From: Clostridium sp.
GTDB taxonomy: Bacteria; Bacillota; Clostridia; Clostridiales; Clostridiaceae
Direction: 5' to 3'
DNA length: 47,697 nt
Assembly (NCBI GenBank): GCA_022773025.1
Contig: JALEZF010000044.1
Span: forward strand, 1 to 47,697
Made by a program: the position numbers and the translations under genes. The notes under the pieces are model-generated. The model searched no databases. It was not told the DNA's origin and worked only from the letters and a program-made list of their open reading frames with translations. Positions 28,864-37,481 of this stretch are shown one piece after another (positions within the stretch are counted from its first letter, which is position 1; each line of letters begins with the position of its first letter).

Positions 28864-29565
28864 TTATTTCTGTATTCTACTGAATATTTCTTTGTATGCT
28901 TCCTCTACATTTCCTAAGTCTCTTCTAAATCTATCTTTGTCTAACTTTTCTCCAGTTGCTGAATCCCATAGTCTGCAAGTGTCTGGAGATATTTCATCTG
29001 CTAAATAAATTTCACCATTTAATCTACCAAATTCTATTTTAAAGTCAACTAATGTAACGCCTTGAGCTGCAAAGAATTCCTTTAAAAGATTATTGATTTT
29101 GTCTGTCATAGCATAGATTTCTTTTAATTCTTCAAAAGTTGTAAGTCCTAATGCAACTGAATGATAATCGTTTATTAATGGATCTCCTAAATCATCATTT
29201 TTATAGCTTGTTTCAAAAACTGTTGTCTTTAATGCTGTTCCTTCTGGAACTCCTAATCTCTTTGACATTGATCCTGCTGCTATGTTTCTAACTATAACTT
29301 CTAATGGAACTATTTCAACCTTTTTGCATAATTGCTCTCTGTCATTTAATTTTTCTATAAAGTGAGTTCTAACTCCATTTTCCTTTAGCATTTCAAATAT
29401 TATAGATGTTATGCTGTTGTTTAATACTCCCTTATTAGCTATTTGACCTTTCTTTTCTCCATTGAATGCTGTAGCATCATCTTTGTAGTAAACTACAACT
29501 TCATCAGCCTTATCTGTAGCGTAAACTTTCTTTGCTTTTCCTTCATATAACATTTCTTTTTTCAT
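28864..29565 (-). CDS. purC: SAICAR synthase
   Basis: PurC ligates aspartate to CAIR. The 233-residue protein starts with the family signature [11 protein letters not shown] (5-15) and includes [34 protein letters not shown] and [14 protein letters not shown], all expected in order. The length is that of the short bacterial form. It lies 20 bases after purE, whose product is its substrate, and 16 bases before purF. Confidence 0.98.
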   Translation of the reverse strand: MKKEMLYEGKAKKVYATDKADEVVVYYKDDATAFNGEKKGQIANKGVLNNSITSIIFEMLKENGVRTHFIEKLNDREQLCKKVEIVPLEVIVRNIAAGSMSKRLGVPEGTALKTTVFETSYKNDDLGDPLINDYHSVALGLTTFEELKEIYAMTDKINNLLKEFFAAQGVTLVDFKIEFGRLNGEIYLADEISPDTCRLWDSATGEKLDKDRFRRDLGNVEEAYKEIFSRIQK

Positions 29566-29585
29566 GGTTTAATCCCTCCAAAATT

Positions 29586-30062
29586 TTATAATTCTATTTC
29601 TCCATTATTCTCTAAAAAAGTTTTTTTCATTTCTTTTCTAAAGATTATTAATCTCTCTTTTAGCTCTGGATATTTTATGGCAAGCATTTCTACTGCTAAC
29701 ATTCCTGCATTGTAGCTATTATCTATTCCCACTGTAGCTACAGGTATTGATTTAGGCATTTGAACTATTGAGTATAGTGCATCTAATCCTTCTAAGGCTC
29801 CGTTTATAGGAACTCCTATAACAGGAAGTACTGTTTGAGATGCTATTACCCCTGGAAGATGAGCAGCAAGTCCTGCTCCTGCAATTATAGCTTCGAATCC
29901 TTCTTTTTCTAAAGCATTCAATGTATCTGTTAATGCTTCTGGTACTCTATGAGCTGACAATACAAAGGCTTTATATTCTACGCCGAATTCTTTTAAAGCT
30001 TTTGCAGCTCCCTTCATCTTTTCTGTATCTGACTTACTGCCAAAAATTATTGCAACCTTCAT
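29586..30062 (-). CDS. purE: N5-carboxyaminoimidazole ribonucleotide mutase / AIR carboxylase
   Basis: PurE supplies CAIR in the sixth step. The 158-residue protein contains GSKSD (8-12), SAHR (40-43) and AGAGLAAHLPG; the last usually reads GAGGAAHLPG in class I enzymes. SAHR rather than SAHK points to class I, which normally works with the ATP-dependent PurK. No purK is in this operon or window, so bicarbonate handling must involve a distant purK or direct CO2 use. It lies 16 bases after purL. Confidence 0.95.
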   Translation of the reverse strand: MKVAIIFGSKSDTEKMKGAAKALKEFGVEYKAFVLSAHRVPEALTDTLNALEKEGFEAIIAGAGLAAHLPGVIASQTVLPVIGVPINGALEGLDALYSIVQMPKSIPVATVGIDNSYNAGMLAVEMLAIKYPELKERLIIFRKEMKKTFLENNGEIEL

Positions 30063-30078
30063 GATTTACCTCCTAAAT

Positions 30079-33000
30079 CTATTTAGTAAAATAATTTACT
30101 CCTGATAAGAATATCTTTGAGTCATAGTCTCCTGGAATGTTCTTATATAGTCCATAACCAGATCTTTCATTATGACCCATCTTTCCAAGAATCCTTCCAT
30201 CTAAGCTCGTTATACCTTCAACGGCATAAGTTGAACCATTAGGATTGTATGGCATTTCTTTAGCTACATTTCCATTTAAATCCACATATTGAGTAGCTAC
30301 TTGTCCATTCTTTATTAATGTATTAAGCATTTCTTCTGAAGCTACAAATCTTCCTTCTCCATGGGAGATTGCTACTGAATTTATGTGACCTAATTCCACT
30401 TCATTGAACCAAGGAGAAACTTTTGAAACTACTTTAGTATTTACTATAGAGCTCATATGTCTTCCTATATTGTTAAATGTAAGTGTTGGTGCGATTTCAT
30501 CTATGTCTCTTATATCTCCGTAAGGAAGCAATCCAACCTTTATAAGTGCTTGGAAACCGTTGCAGATTCCAAGGATTAATCCATCTCTATTATTTATTAA
30601 ATCTAGTATTTCTTCTTTTATTGCTGGATTCTTAAGAACATTTGCTATAAATTTTCCTGAACCATCTGGCTCATCTCCAGCACTAAATCCACCAGGAAGC
30701 ATAAGTATTTGACTATTTTTAATAGCTTTTCTTAAAGCTTCTATAGATTCCTGCCATTGATTCTCTTTTATATTTTTGAATATTAGTATATCTGCTTCTC
30801 CGCCAACCTTTTCAAAAGCTCTCTTGCTGTCCTCTTCACAGTTTGTTCCTGGGAAAGCTGGAATTATTATTCTTGGCGCAGCTTTCTTTAATCCCAAATA
30901 GGTTTTCTTTTGTCCAATTGAACTCTTGATTTCTTTAGCTTCAACTTTTACATTATCCTTCACAGGGAAAATGCTGTTTAAAGGTTTTTCCCAGCAAGCT
31001 ATAAGTTCATCTAAACTTAATTTTAAATCTCTATATGCTATTTCAGGCTTCTCTGTAGTTTCTGCTATTATTTCTAAATCTACATTTTCAGCCTTATCAT
31101 TTAATTCCACTAAGAAACATCCATATGCTTCTTTAAATAACTCTTCTTCATTTAAGCTTTCATTAATTGAAACTCCAATTTTATTTCCAAAAGCCATCTT
31201 AGAAAGTCCTTCTGCAATTCCGCCTTCTTTTAATGTTATAGCACTTATAACTGCTTTACTGTCTATAAGTTTTTTAAGTAATTCTAAGTTATATCTAAGA
31301 TTTTCAAAATCTATTATTCCTTCTGAATCTTTTTTAGTTCTTATTAAAGCTATTTTTGAATTTTTATTCTTTAATTCTTGAGAAACTACATTGTCTACAT
31401 TTTCTAAAGCCACTGCAAAAGATATTAAAGTTGGTGGAACATCTATATCTTCAAAAGTTCCAGACATACTGTCCTTTCCTCCGATAGCTCCAAGTCCAAG
31501 CTCAAGTTGAGCTTTTAGGGCACCAAGTAGTGCTGCAAAAGGCTTACCCCATCTAGTTTCATCGCTACCTAATCTTTCGAAATATTCTTGGAAGCTTAGG
31601 TATGCTTTTTTATAATCTCCACCTAAAGCCGCTATCTTACATACACTTTCCACTACACTGTAAAGGGCTCCATGGTATGGGCTCCATTTTGATATATATG
31701 GATTGAATCCATAAGTCATAAGTGATGCTGTATGACTTTCTCCTTTAGTTACTGGAACCTTTATTGCAAGACCTTGTGCTGGAGTTAATCTGTACTTTCC
31801 TCCAAACGGCATAAGCACTGTTCTTGCCCCTATAGTTGAATCAAAGTTTTCAACTAAGCCCTTTTGGCTACATACATTTAAATCTTTTAAAAGGTTTGTC
31901 CATTTTTCTTCTAAAGAAGATTTTTCTGATTCTTTATTGAAGAATCCTTTTTCTGAAGGAGATTTTACTTTAACCTTTGTGTAGGATTTTGCTCCATTTG
32001 TATTTAAGAAATCTCTATTTAAACTTACTATAGTTTTTCCTCTCCAAATCATAGTAAGTGTATTATCACTAGTTACATCTGCTATCTTTGTACATTCAAG
32101 ATTTTCTTCTAATGCTAAATTTATAAATCTTTCAGCATCCTTTGCTTCTACAACCACTGCCATTCTTTCTTGAGATTCTGATATGGCAAGTTCTGTTCCA
32201 TCAAGACCTTCATATTTTTTAGGAACTGCATCTAAGTTTATTACAAGACCATCGCAAAGCTCTCCAACTGCTACTGATACCCCACCTGCTCCAAAGTCAT
32301 TACATCTCTTTATCATTAATGAAACTTCTTTGTTTTTGAAAAATCTTTGAATCTTTCTTTCCTCAACAGGGTTTCCCTTTTGAACTTCTGCACCGCATAG
32401 GCTTATAGATTCAGTACTGTGCTCTTTTGATGAACCTGTAGCTCCGCCACAACCATCTCTTCCAGTTCTGCCTCCTAATAAAAGTACCACATCACCTTCT
32501 AGAGGCTCTTCACGTCTAACATTTTCTCTAGGTGCTACACCAATAACTGCACCTACTTCCATTCTCTTTGCTACATAGTCTTCATGATATATTTCAGATA
32601 CTTCTCCTGTTGTAAGTCCAATTTGATTTCCATAAGAAGAATATCCCTTAGCTGCTCCTTTTGTTATAACTCTTTGTGGAAGCTTTCCATTTAAAGTTTC
32701 AGAAATAGATTTTCTTGGGTCAGCACTTCCTGTAACTCTCATAGCTCCATAAACATAAGCCCTTCCTGATAGTGGATCTCTTATAGCTCCTCCAAGACAA
32801 GTAGCTGCTCCACCAAAAGGCTCTATTTCTGTAGGATGATTATGAGTTTCATTTTTAAATAATATTAAACTTTCCTCTACTCCTTCGCTACTTTCAACCT
32901 CAGCTTTTACAGTGCATGCATTTATTTCTTCCGATTCATCTAAATCTTTTAAGTATCCTTTAGACTTTAGCTCCTTAACACCTATAGTTGCTATATCCAT

Positions 33001-33810
33001 TAATGTTACATCTTTATGTTCACGACCTAATTCTTTTCTTATATCTTTGTATTTATTAAAAGTATCCTTTAAATCTTTTGTATATAAGTCATCTTCTATT
33101 TCAACATTTTCTATTACTGTAGAGAATGTTGTATGTCTGCAGTGATCAGACCAGTAGGTATCTAAAACTAAAATTTCTGTCTTTGAAGGATTTCTCTTCT
33201 CATTTATGAAATATCCTTGACATAGCTTAAAATCTTCAAAAGTCATTGAAAGAGACATAGTGTCATAAACTTTTTTTAATTCTGACAAATCCATGTCTAT
33301 TAATCCATTTATAATTTCTACATCTTGTGGTTCATTTACTGAATCATCTATCTTATCACTGAATATATCGGTTTCTCTTGAATCAACAGGATTTATGTAA
33401 AACTTCTTTATCTTATTTAAATCATCTTCATCTATATTTCCTAGAACTGCTACTATCTTAGCGCATTTAACTTTTGATTTTTCTCCCTCTGATAAAAGTT
33501 CCATACACTGCTCAGCAGCATTAGCTCTTTGGTCAAATTGTCCCGGAACAAACTCTACTGCAAAAGCTTTATATCCATCTAAATCTATTGTGCCTTCATA
33601 TACCATGTCCACATTTTTTTCTGAGAATATAGCATTTTTGAAGCTTTCATAAGATTTTTCATCTCTAAGACCTTGAATTATATATTTATTAATTACCCTT
33701 ACTTTTTCTATTCCCTTTATATTTAAGACTTCTTTAAATTCGTTTAAAAGTCCATGACTCTCTACATCAAATCCATTTTTCTTTTCAACAAATAAAACCT
33801 TCTTATTCAT
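30079..33810 (-). CDS. purL: Phosphoribosylformylglycinamidine synthase, single-chain
   Basis: The 1243-residue protein is the large one-chain FGAM synthase: an N-terminal PurS-like region (about 1-150), a linker, the duplicated PurM-like synthase core (about 200-960; HNHPTEIEPFGGAATCLGG, GGRTGRDGCGGATGSS) and a C-terminal class I glutaminase (from about 1000) with FPGTNCEED, GGFSAGDE and catalytic Cys near 1080 in GICNGFQAL. Many Firmicutes, such as Bacillus, use separate PurS, PurQ and PurL; this fused form is seen in some clostridia and in proteobacteria. It is the first gene of the operon and lies directly behind the riboswitch terminator. Confidence 0.97.
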   Translation of the reverse strand: MNKKVLFVEKKNGFDVESHGLLNEFKEVLNIKGIEKVRVINKYIIQGLRDEKSYESFKNAIFSEKNVDMVYEGTIDLDGYKAFAVEFVPGQFDQRANAAEQCMELLSEGEKSKVKCAKIVAVLGNIDEDDLNKIKKFYINPVDSRETDIFSDKIDDSVNEPQDVEIINGLIDMDLSELKKVYDTMSLSMTFEDFKLCQGYFINEKRNPSKTEILVLDTYWSDHCRHTTFSTVIENVEIEDDLYTKDLKDTFNKYKDIRKELGREHKDVTLMDIATIGVKELKSKGYLKDLDESEEINACTVKAEVESSEGVEESLILFKNETHNHPTEIEPFGGAATCLGGAIRDPLSGRAYVYGAMRVTGSADPRKSISETLNGKLPQRVITKGAAKGYSSYGNQIGLTTGEVSEIYHEDYVAKRMEVGAVIGVAPRENVRREEPLEGDVVLLLGGRTGRDGCGGATGSSKEHSTESISLCGAEVQKGNPVEERKIQRFFKNKEVSLMIKRCNDFGAGGVSVAVGELCDGLVINLDAVPKKYEGLDGTELAISESQERMAVVVEAKDAERFINLALEENLECTKIADVTSDNTLTMIWRGKTIVSLNRDFLNTNGAKSYTKVKVKSPSEKGFFNKESEKSSLEEKWTNLLKDLNVCSQKGLVENFDSTIGARTVLMPFGGKYRLTPAQGLAIKVPVTKGESHTASLMTYGFNPYISKWSPYHGALYSVVESVCKIAALGGDYKKAYLSFQEYFERLGSDETRWGKPFAALLGALKAQLELGLGAIGGKDSMSGTFEDIDVPPTLISFAVALENVDNVVSQELKNKNSKIALIRTKKDSEGIIDFENLRYNLELLKKLIDSKAVISAITLKEGGIAEGLSKMAFGNKIGVSINESLNEEELFKEAYGCFLVELNDKAENVDLEIIAETTEKPEIAYRDLKLSLDELIACWEKPLNSIFPVKDNVKVEAKEIKSSIGQKKTYLGLKKAAPRIIIPAFPGTNCEEDSKRAFEKVGGEADILIFKNIKENQWQESIEALRKAIKNSQILMLPGGFSAGDEPDGSGKFIANVLKNPAIKEEILDLINNRDGLILGICNGFQALIKVGLLPYGDIRDIDEIAPTLTFNNIGRHMSSIVNTKVVSKVSPWFNEVELGHINSVAISHGEGRFVASEEMLNTLIKNGQVATQYVDLNGNVAKEMPYNPNGSTYAVEGITSLDGRILGKMGHNERSGYGLYKNIPGDYDSKIFLSGVNYFTK

Positions 33811-33841
33811 ACTTACCTACCTTTCTAAGCTTATAAATTTT

Positions 33842-33878
33842 ATAAAAATAACCAAGAGATATGGTTATCCCTTGGTTA
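33842..33878 (-). terminator. Riboswitch-controlled terminator before purL
   Basis: A 12-bp stem (33849-33860 with 33867-33878, one G-U pair) with a 6-base loop, followed on the minus strand by TTTTTATA. It lies 32 bases upstream of the purL start codon and 28 bases downstream of the aptamer, so ligand binding should favour premature termination. Confidence 0.85.
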
Positions 33879-33905
33879 AAGCAAATCGAACTTATACCAT
33901 CGAAC

Positions 33906-33975
33906 ATCCATAGACAGAGAATTTATGGTTCTCTCGTAGAAACTTCTCAACCCTATTATGAGAATTATATAGATA
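33906..33975 (-). promoter_or_regulatory. Purine riboswitch aptamer (guanine type, variant junction)
   Basis: On the minus strand, P1 (ATCTATA with TATGGAT), P2 closed by TTCTCA/TGAGAA, the core AGTTTCTAC and P3 AGAGAA/TTCTCT can all be drawn. The loops keep the GG and ACC elements that kiss in known structures. The base aligned with the specificity position (C in CTATG) is C, predicting guanine or hypoxanthine. The junction reads GTCTATG instead of the usual GACTATG, and the base of P3 has an extra nucleotide on each side. Purine biosynthesis genes follow, so it is expected to be an OFF switch. Confidence 0.88.
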
Positions 33976-33992
33976 TTGTTTTCTGTATATTC

Positions 33993-34021
33993 AAAATAAC
34001 ATTTTTACGAAGTTTTGTCAA
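33993..34021 (-). promoter_or_regulatory. Promoter of the purine operon
   Basis: TTGACA (34016-34021) and TATTTT (33993-33998) on the minus strand with a 17-base spacer. The transcript would start about 10 bases before P1 of the aptamer. Confidence 0.7.
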
Positions 34022-34041
34022 CATTGTTTTGTTTTTTTAAC

Positions 34042-34069
34042 ATATAATTCGTACATATACGAATTATAT
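34042..34069. repeat. Perfect 12-bp palindrome upstream of the purine promoter
   Basis: The arms ATATAATTCGTA and TACGAATTATAT are separated by CATA. Neither strand has a T-run after it, so it is not a terminator. It lies 20 bp upstream of the purL -35 element and may be a protein-binding site; it does not match the Bacillus PurBox. Confidence 0.6.
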
Positions 34070-34103
34070 AAAGCTAAAATATTTATCTATTTCGTGATTA
34101 TCA

Positions 34104-34134
34104 TAAAAAATGCTGCTATAAATTTATAGCAGCA
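34104..34134 (-). terminator. Orphan minus-strand terminator in the purL-nadE gap
   Basis: TGCTGCTATAAA/TTTATAGCAGCA is a perfect 12-bp palindrome (34111-34134), immediately followed on the minus strand by TTTTTTATG. No gene on the minus strand lies between it and the divergent nadE start, so it must end a short transcript starting between 34135 and 34361, or stop antisense transcription. Confidence 0.7.
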
Positions 34135-34240
34135 AAGATAAAGTAAAATAAATATCCCTACGTAGCCCTTGGGCTATTATTAGCTTACCCTAAGATTTAT
34201 AAATTTATTCTATTTTTAAATATATATTGCTTTAACATCC
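34104..34240 (-). ncRNA. Candidate small RNA between nadE and purL
   Basis: The minus strand upstream of the orphan terminator contains two compact hairpins, CTTAGGGTAAG and TAGCCCAAGGGCTA (34156-34197), enclosed by weak AAATC/GATATTT pairing, then an AT-rich stretch and the terminator. Unlike its surroundings this block is GC-rich. No open reading frame is convincing. I do not recognise a known RNA class, and no strong promoter is visible; the 5' end given is a guess. The rest of the 551-base gap (33811-34361) holds the riboswitch, promoter and palindrome listed separately and otherwise AT-rich DNA. Confidence 0.35.
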
Positions 34241-34361
34241 AATTAATGAATAATATATTTTATATTAACTCTATTTCACTTTTTATGCAGTTAATTATAT
34301 AATAAAATAAGATTATATACACAAACTAAAGTAGACATTTATTAATAGTTGAGGTGATTTT

Positions 34362-36272
34362 ATGAAATACATAAAAGTAGGAGCAGCATGTCCTGTAACT
34401 ACAATAGCAAATATCGAAGAAAACATAAAGAATATAAAATACTGTATTAATGAAGCAAAAAAACAAAGTTGTAAGGTTATAGTATTCCCAGAACTTTCTG
34501 TAACCTCCTATAGCTGCAGTGATCTTTTTAATCAAACTACTCTCATCTCTAAATCAATAGATGGATTAGAAGATTTATGCCATTACTCTGAGAATTTAGA
34601 TATGATTATAGCGGTTGGTTGCCCAATAGTAGATGGTTATACAATGTATAATTGTGCCGTTATAATATTTAAAGGTTCTATCTTGGGAATTATGCCAAAA
34701 TCTTATCTTCCTAATTACTCAGAATTCTATGAAAAAAGATGGTTTACCGAAGGAATAAATATTAAAAATGCTCATTTAAACTTAGGCTTTCAAAATAACA
34801 TACCTTTTGGAACAAACTTAATTTTCTCAGATGGTTCCTTAAAGCTATCTTTTGAAACCTGCGAGGATTTATGGGCTCCTATATCCCCAAGTTCTTATTT
34901 AACTTTAAGCGGTGCTAATGTAATAGGAAATTTATCTGCTTCAAATGAACTTGTAAGTAAACAAAGTTATAGAAAGAGCATTCTAAAAAATCAAAGTGCA
35001 AAAACCATAAGTGCATACATATATTCTTCTGCTGGGGTTTTTGAATCAACCACTGACGTTTTGTTCAGCGGATATCTATCTATTTTAGAAAATGGTTCTA
35101 TCTTAAAGGAAAATAAAAGATTTCAAAGAGAAAATGAAGTCATATGCTCTGTGATAGATTTAGAAAAGCTAGACATGGAAAGATTAAAAAATTTAACTTT
35201 TAGAGACAGTGCTAAGTTAATAGAAAACTTCTCAGCACAATTTATAAAGTTTAATTTTTCTAATGACTCTTATGGTGATTTTGATAGATACATAGATCCC
35301 CTTCCATTTGTCCCATCAAATGAAGAGGAACGTGAAGATAGATGCAAGGAGATATTCAGCATTCAATGCAATGCTTTGGCAAAACGACTTACACATACTC
35401 ACATAGATAAAGCAGTAATTGGAATATCTGGAGGTCTAGATTCCACACTGGCTTTACTTGTAGTTATAAAAACTTTTGATTTATTAAAGATTCCAAGAGA
35501 AAATATAGTTACTATAACTCTTCCTGGTTTCGGTACTACTGATAGAACATATCATAATGCAGTAAACTTATGCAAAGAGTTTGGATGTTCTTTTAGAGAA
35601 ATAAATATAGTTGAAGCTGCTTTAAAACATTTTGAAGACATTGGTCATGACCCATCAATTCATGATGTTACTTATGAAAATGTTCAAGCGAGAGAAAGAA
35701 CTCAGATTTTAATGGATATATCTAATAAAATAGGAGGACTAACCATAGGTACAGGTGATTTATCAGAGCTTGCTTTAGGATGGGCAACTTTTAACGGAGA
35801 CCATATGTCTATGTACTCTGTTAACTGCTCTATACCTAAAACTTTAGTTAGATATTTAGTGGATTATGTTGCAGATCATGAGGTATCAAATAATATCTCT
35901 CATATTTTAAAGGATATACTAGATACCCCTGTAAGTCCTGAACTTTTACCTAAAGATGAAAATGGAAATATAGCACAGAAAACTGAAGATATAGTTGGAC
36001 CTTATGAACTTCATGATTTCTTCCTATATCACTTTATTAAAGAAGGAGCTTCTTATGACAAACTCCTATTTTTAGCTAAAACTGCCTTTAAAGATATCTA
36101 TGACGATGAGACTATTGAAAAGTGGCTTACTAAATTTATAAAGAGATTTTTCACTCAACAGTTCAAACGTTCCACACTTCCTGATGGTCCAAAGGTAGGT
36201 TCTATAAGCCTTTCTCCACGTGGAGATTGGAGAATGCCGTCAGACGCAAGCTATGAAAGTTTTTTAAAGTAA
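34362..36272 (+). CDS. nadE: Glutamine-dependent NAD+ synthetase
   Basis: NadE converts deamido-NAD to NAD using ammonia from glutamine. The 636-residue protein has an N-terminal nitrilase-type glutaminase with its triad Glu44 (VFPELSVTSYSC), Lys113 (MPKSYLPNY) and Cys167 (SFETCEDLW), and a C-terminal synthetase with the PP-loop SGGLDS at 356-361 and GTGDLSELALGWATFNGDHM. Both activities look intact and the length fits the bacterial glutamine-dependent class. The start follows GAGGTGA. It is a single gene with its own terminator, divergent from the purine operon, with no other NAD-pathway gene in the window. Confidence 0.97.
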   Translation: MKYIKVGAACPVTTIANIEENIKNIKYCINEAKKQSCKVIVFPELSVTSYSCSDLFNQTTLISKSIDGLEDLCHYSENLDMIIAVGCPIVDGYTMYNCAVIIFKGSILGIMPKSYLPNYSEFYEKRWFTEGINIKNAHLNLGFQNNIPFGTNLIFSDGSLKLSFETCEDLWAPISPSSYLTLSGANVIGNLSASNELVSKQSYRKSILKNQSAKTISAYIYSSAGVFESTTDVLFSGYLSILENGSILKENKRFQRENEVICSVIDLEKLDMERLKNLTFRDSAKLIENFSAQFIKFNFSNDSYGDFDRYIDPLPFVPSNEEEREDRCKEIFSIQCNALAKRLTHTHIDKAVIGISGGLDSTLALLVVIKTFDLLKIPRENIVTITLPGFGTTDRTYHNAVNLCKEFGCSFREINIVEAALKHFEDIGHDPSIHDVTYENVQARERTQILMDISNKIGGLTIGTGDLSELALGWATFNGDHMSMYSVNCSIPKTLVRYLVDYVADHEVSNNISHILKDILDTPVSPELLPKDENGNIAQKTEDIVGPYELHDFFLYHFIKEGASYDKLLFLAKTAFKDIYDDETIEKWLTKFIKRFFTQQFKRSTLPDGPKVGSISLSPRGDWRMPSDASYESFLK

Positions 36273-36283
36273 AAGCATAAAAT

Positions 36284-36328
36284 AAATCTGTCTCTATTTT
36301 CTTCATTGATTAAGAGGCAGATTTTTAT
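36284..36328 (+). terminator. Intrinsic terminator after nadE
   Basis: AAATCTGTCTCT pairs with AGAGGCAGATTT (one G-T pair) around a 17-base loop, followed by TTTATT. It separates nadE from the transporter pair. Confidence 0.7.
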
Positions 36329-36359
36329 TGATATAAAAAAATATGTTCGGAGGTCTATT

Positions 36360-36893
36360 ATGAAAAATCTTATTGAAATGTTTTTTACCTTTTTTAAAAT
36401 AGGAGCCTTCACTTTTGGCGGTGGTTACGCCATGATTCCTCTTATTGAACGTGAAGTTGTATCATCAAAGCATTGGATAGAAAAAGATGAGTTCACAGAC
36501 ATAATAGTGATTTCTCAGAGTTTTCCTGGTGCTATGGCAGTAAATACTTCTATATTTATCGGTTATAAAATAAGTGGTTTTAAAGGGGCGGTTACGGCTC
36601 TTCTAGGTACCATACTACCTTCTTTCTTTATAATACTTATAATAGCTGCTTTCTTTATGCAGTTTAGGGATTATGAGCTAATAAACAAAGCTTTTCTTGG
36701 CATAGGCGCTGCTGTTCCTGTCCTTGTACTTATCGCAGTTCAAAGCTTATCTAAATCTGTAGAGAAGAATACAAGAAACATAATCATAATCATTGCATCT
36801 GTTGTAGCCATATCATTATTTAATGTTCATCCTATAATAGTAATATTAGTTTCTGCAGTATATGGCTTAGTATGCTTTAGAAAGGTGGTTTAA
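36360..36893 (+). CDS. Chromate transporter (CHR) family half-protein 1
   Basis: A 177-residue membrane protein with the CHR-family motif FTFGGGYAMIPLIEREVV (near 16-33), followed by QSFPGAMAVNTSIFIGYK and about five hydrophobic helices. It is a short-chain CHR protein, equal to one half of the two-domain ChrA antiporters. The ATG at 36360 is preferred because GGAGG lies 7 bases upstream; in-frame codons further up lie in the nadE terminator. The second half is encoded 2 bases downstream, and the two probably form a heterodimer in the membrane. CHR proteins can export chromate, but many family members have untested substrates. Confidence 0.9.
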   Translation: MKNLIEMFFTFFKIGAFTFGGGYAMIPLIEREVVSSKHWIEKDEFTDIIVISQSFPGAMAVNTSIFIGYKISGFKGAVTALLGTILPSFFIILIIAAFFMQFRDYELINKAFLGIGAAVPVLVLIAVQSLSKSVEKNTRNIIIIIASVVAISLFNVHPIIVILVSAVYGLVCFRKVV

Positions 36894-36895
36894 TA

Positions 36896-37423
36896 ATGAA
36901 ACAACTTATAGAACTTTTTTTCGCTTTTTTAAAGATAGGTGCGTTTAGTTTTGGTGGTGGTTATGCTATGCTTCCCCTTATAGAACGTGAAATAGTTACG
37001 AATAATAATTGGATAAACAGCTCAGAATTTATAGATATCATAGGAATTTCCCAAATGACACCTGGACCTATTGCAATAAATTCTGCAACTTTCGTAGGAT
37101 ATAAAATAAGTGGAGTTTTAGGTAGCGTATTTGCAACCCTTGGAGTTGTTTTCTTTTCCTTTATTCTTGTTTCAATCGCTACAAAATATATACTCAAATT
37201 TAAAAACTCCTCACTACTAAAATCAGCATTGCTTGGAATGAGACCTGCTCTTATAGGACTTATAATAAGTGCATTTTTATCATTAGCTAAAGATTCCTAT
37301 TCAGATGTGAAATCCTTAGTCATAGGTGCTTTCATACTTGTTTTAAGTTTAAAAAGTAAAATTCATCCTATTCTTATCATCTGCATTGCAGCCCTTTCAG
37401 GAATTTTACTTTACAGCATATAA
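36896..37423 (+). CDS. Chromate transporter (CHR) family half-protein 2
   Basis: A 175-residue partner of the preceding protein with the same N-terminal layout: FSFGGGYAMLPLIEREIV and QMTPGPIAINSATFVGYKI, then four to five membrane helices. The motif QMTPGP is the common form, whereas half-protein 1 has QSFPGA, so the two are diverged paralogues rather than a recent duplication. The start follows AAAGGTGG located in the end of the upstream gene, so translation is coupled. The promoter of the following manganese-riboswitch unit starts 7 bases after its stop codon, and no terminator separates them. Confidence 0.9.
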   Translation: MKQLIELFFAFLKIGAFSFGGGYAMLPLIEREIVTNNNWINSSEFIDIIGISQMTPGPIAINSATFVGYKISGVLGSVFATLGVVFFSFILVSIATKYILKFKNSSLLKSALLGMRPALIGLIISAFLSLAKDSYSDVKSLVIGAFILVLSLKSKIHPILIICIAALSGILLYSI

Positions 37424-37429
37424 TTTTTC

Positions 37430-37458
37430 TTGACATTTAATAATATTATCAATATACT
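37430..37458 (+). promoter_or_regulatory. Promoter of the manganese-riboswitch/P-type ATPase unit
   Basis: TTGACA (37430-37435) and TATACT (37453-37458) with a 17-base spacer, placing the start about 17 bases before the aptamer. Confidence 0.8.
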
Positions 37459-37481
37459 AATATTAACAAGTGAATATTTAT

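Noticed and set aside
34141..34200. Structured block read as a preQ1, fluoride or other known riboswitch
   Set aside because: The hairpins do not match the conserved cores of any class I know, and the following gene in that direction has its own promoter and riboswitch.
34326..34535. Minus-strand frame of 69 codons overlapping the nadE start
   Set aside because: Cys/Phe/Tyr-rich shadow of nadE without a ribosome binding site; it is not a good candidate for the transcript ending at 34104.
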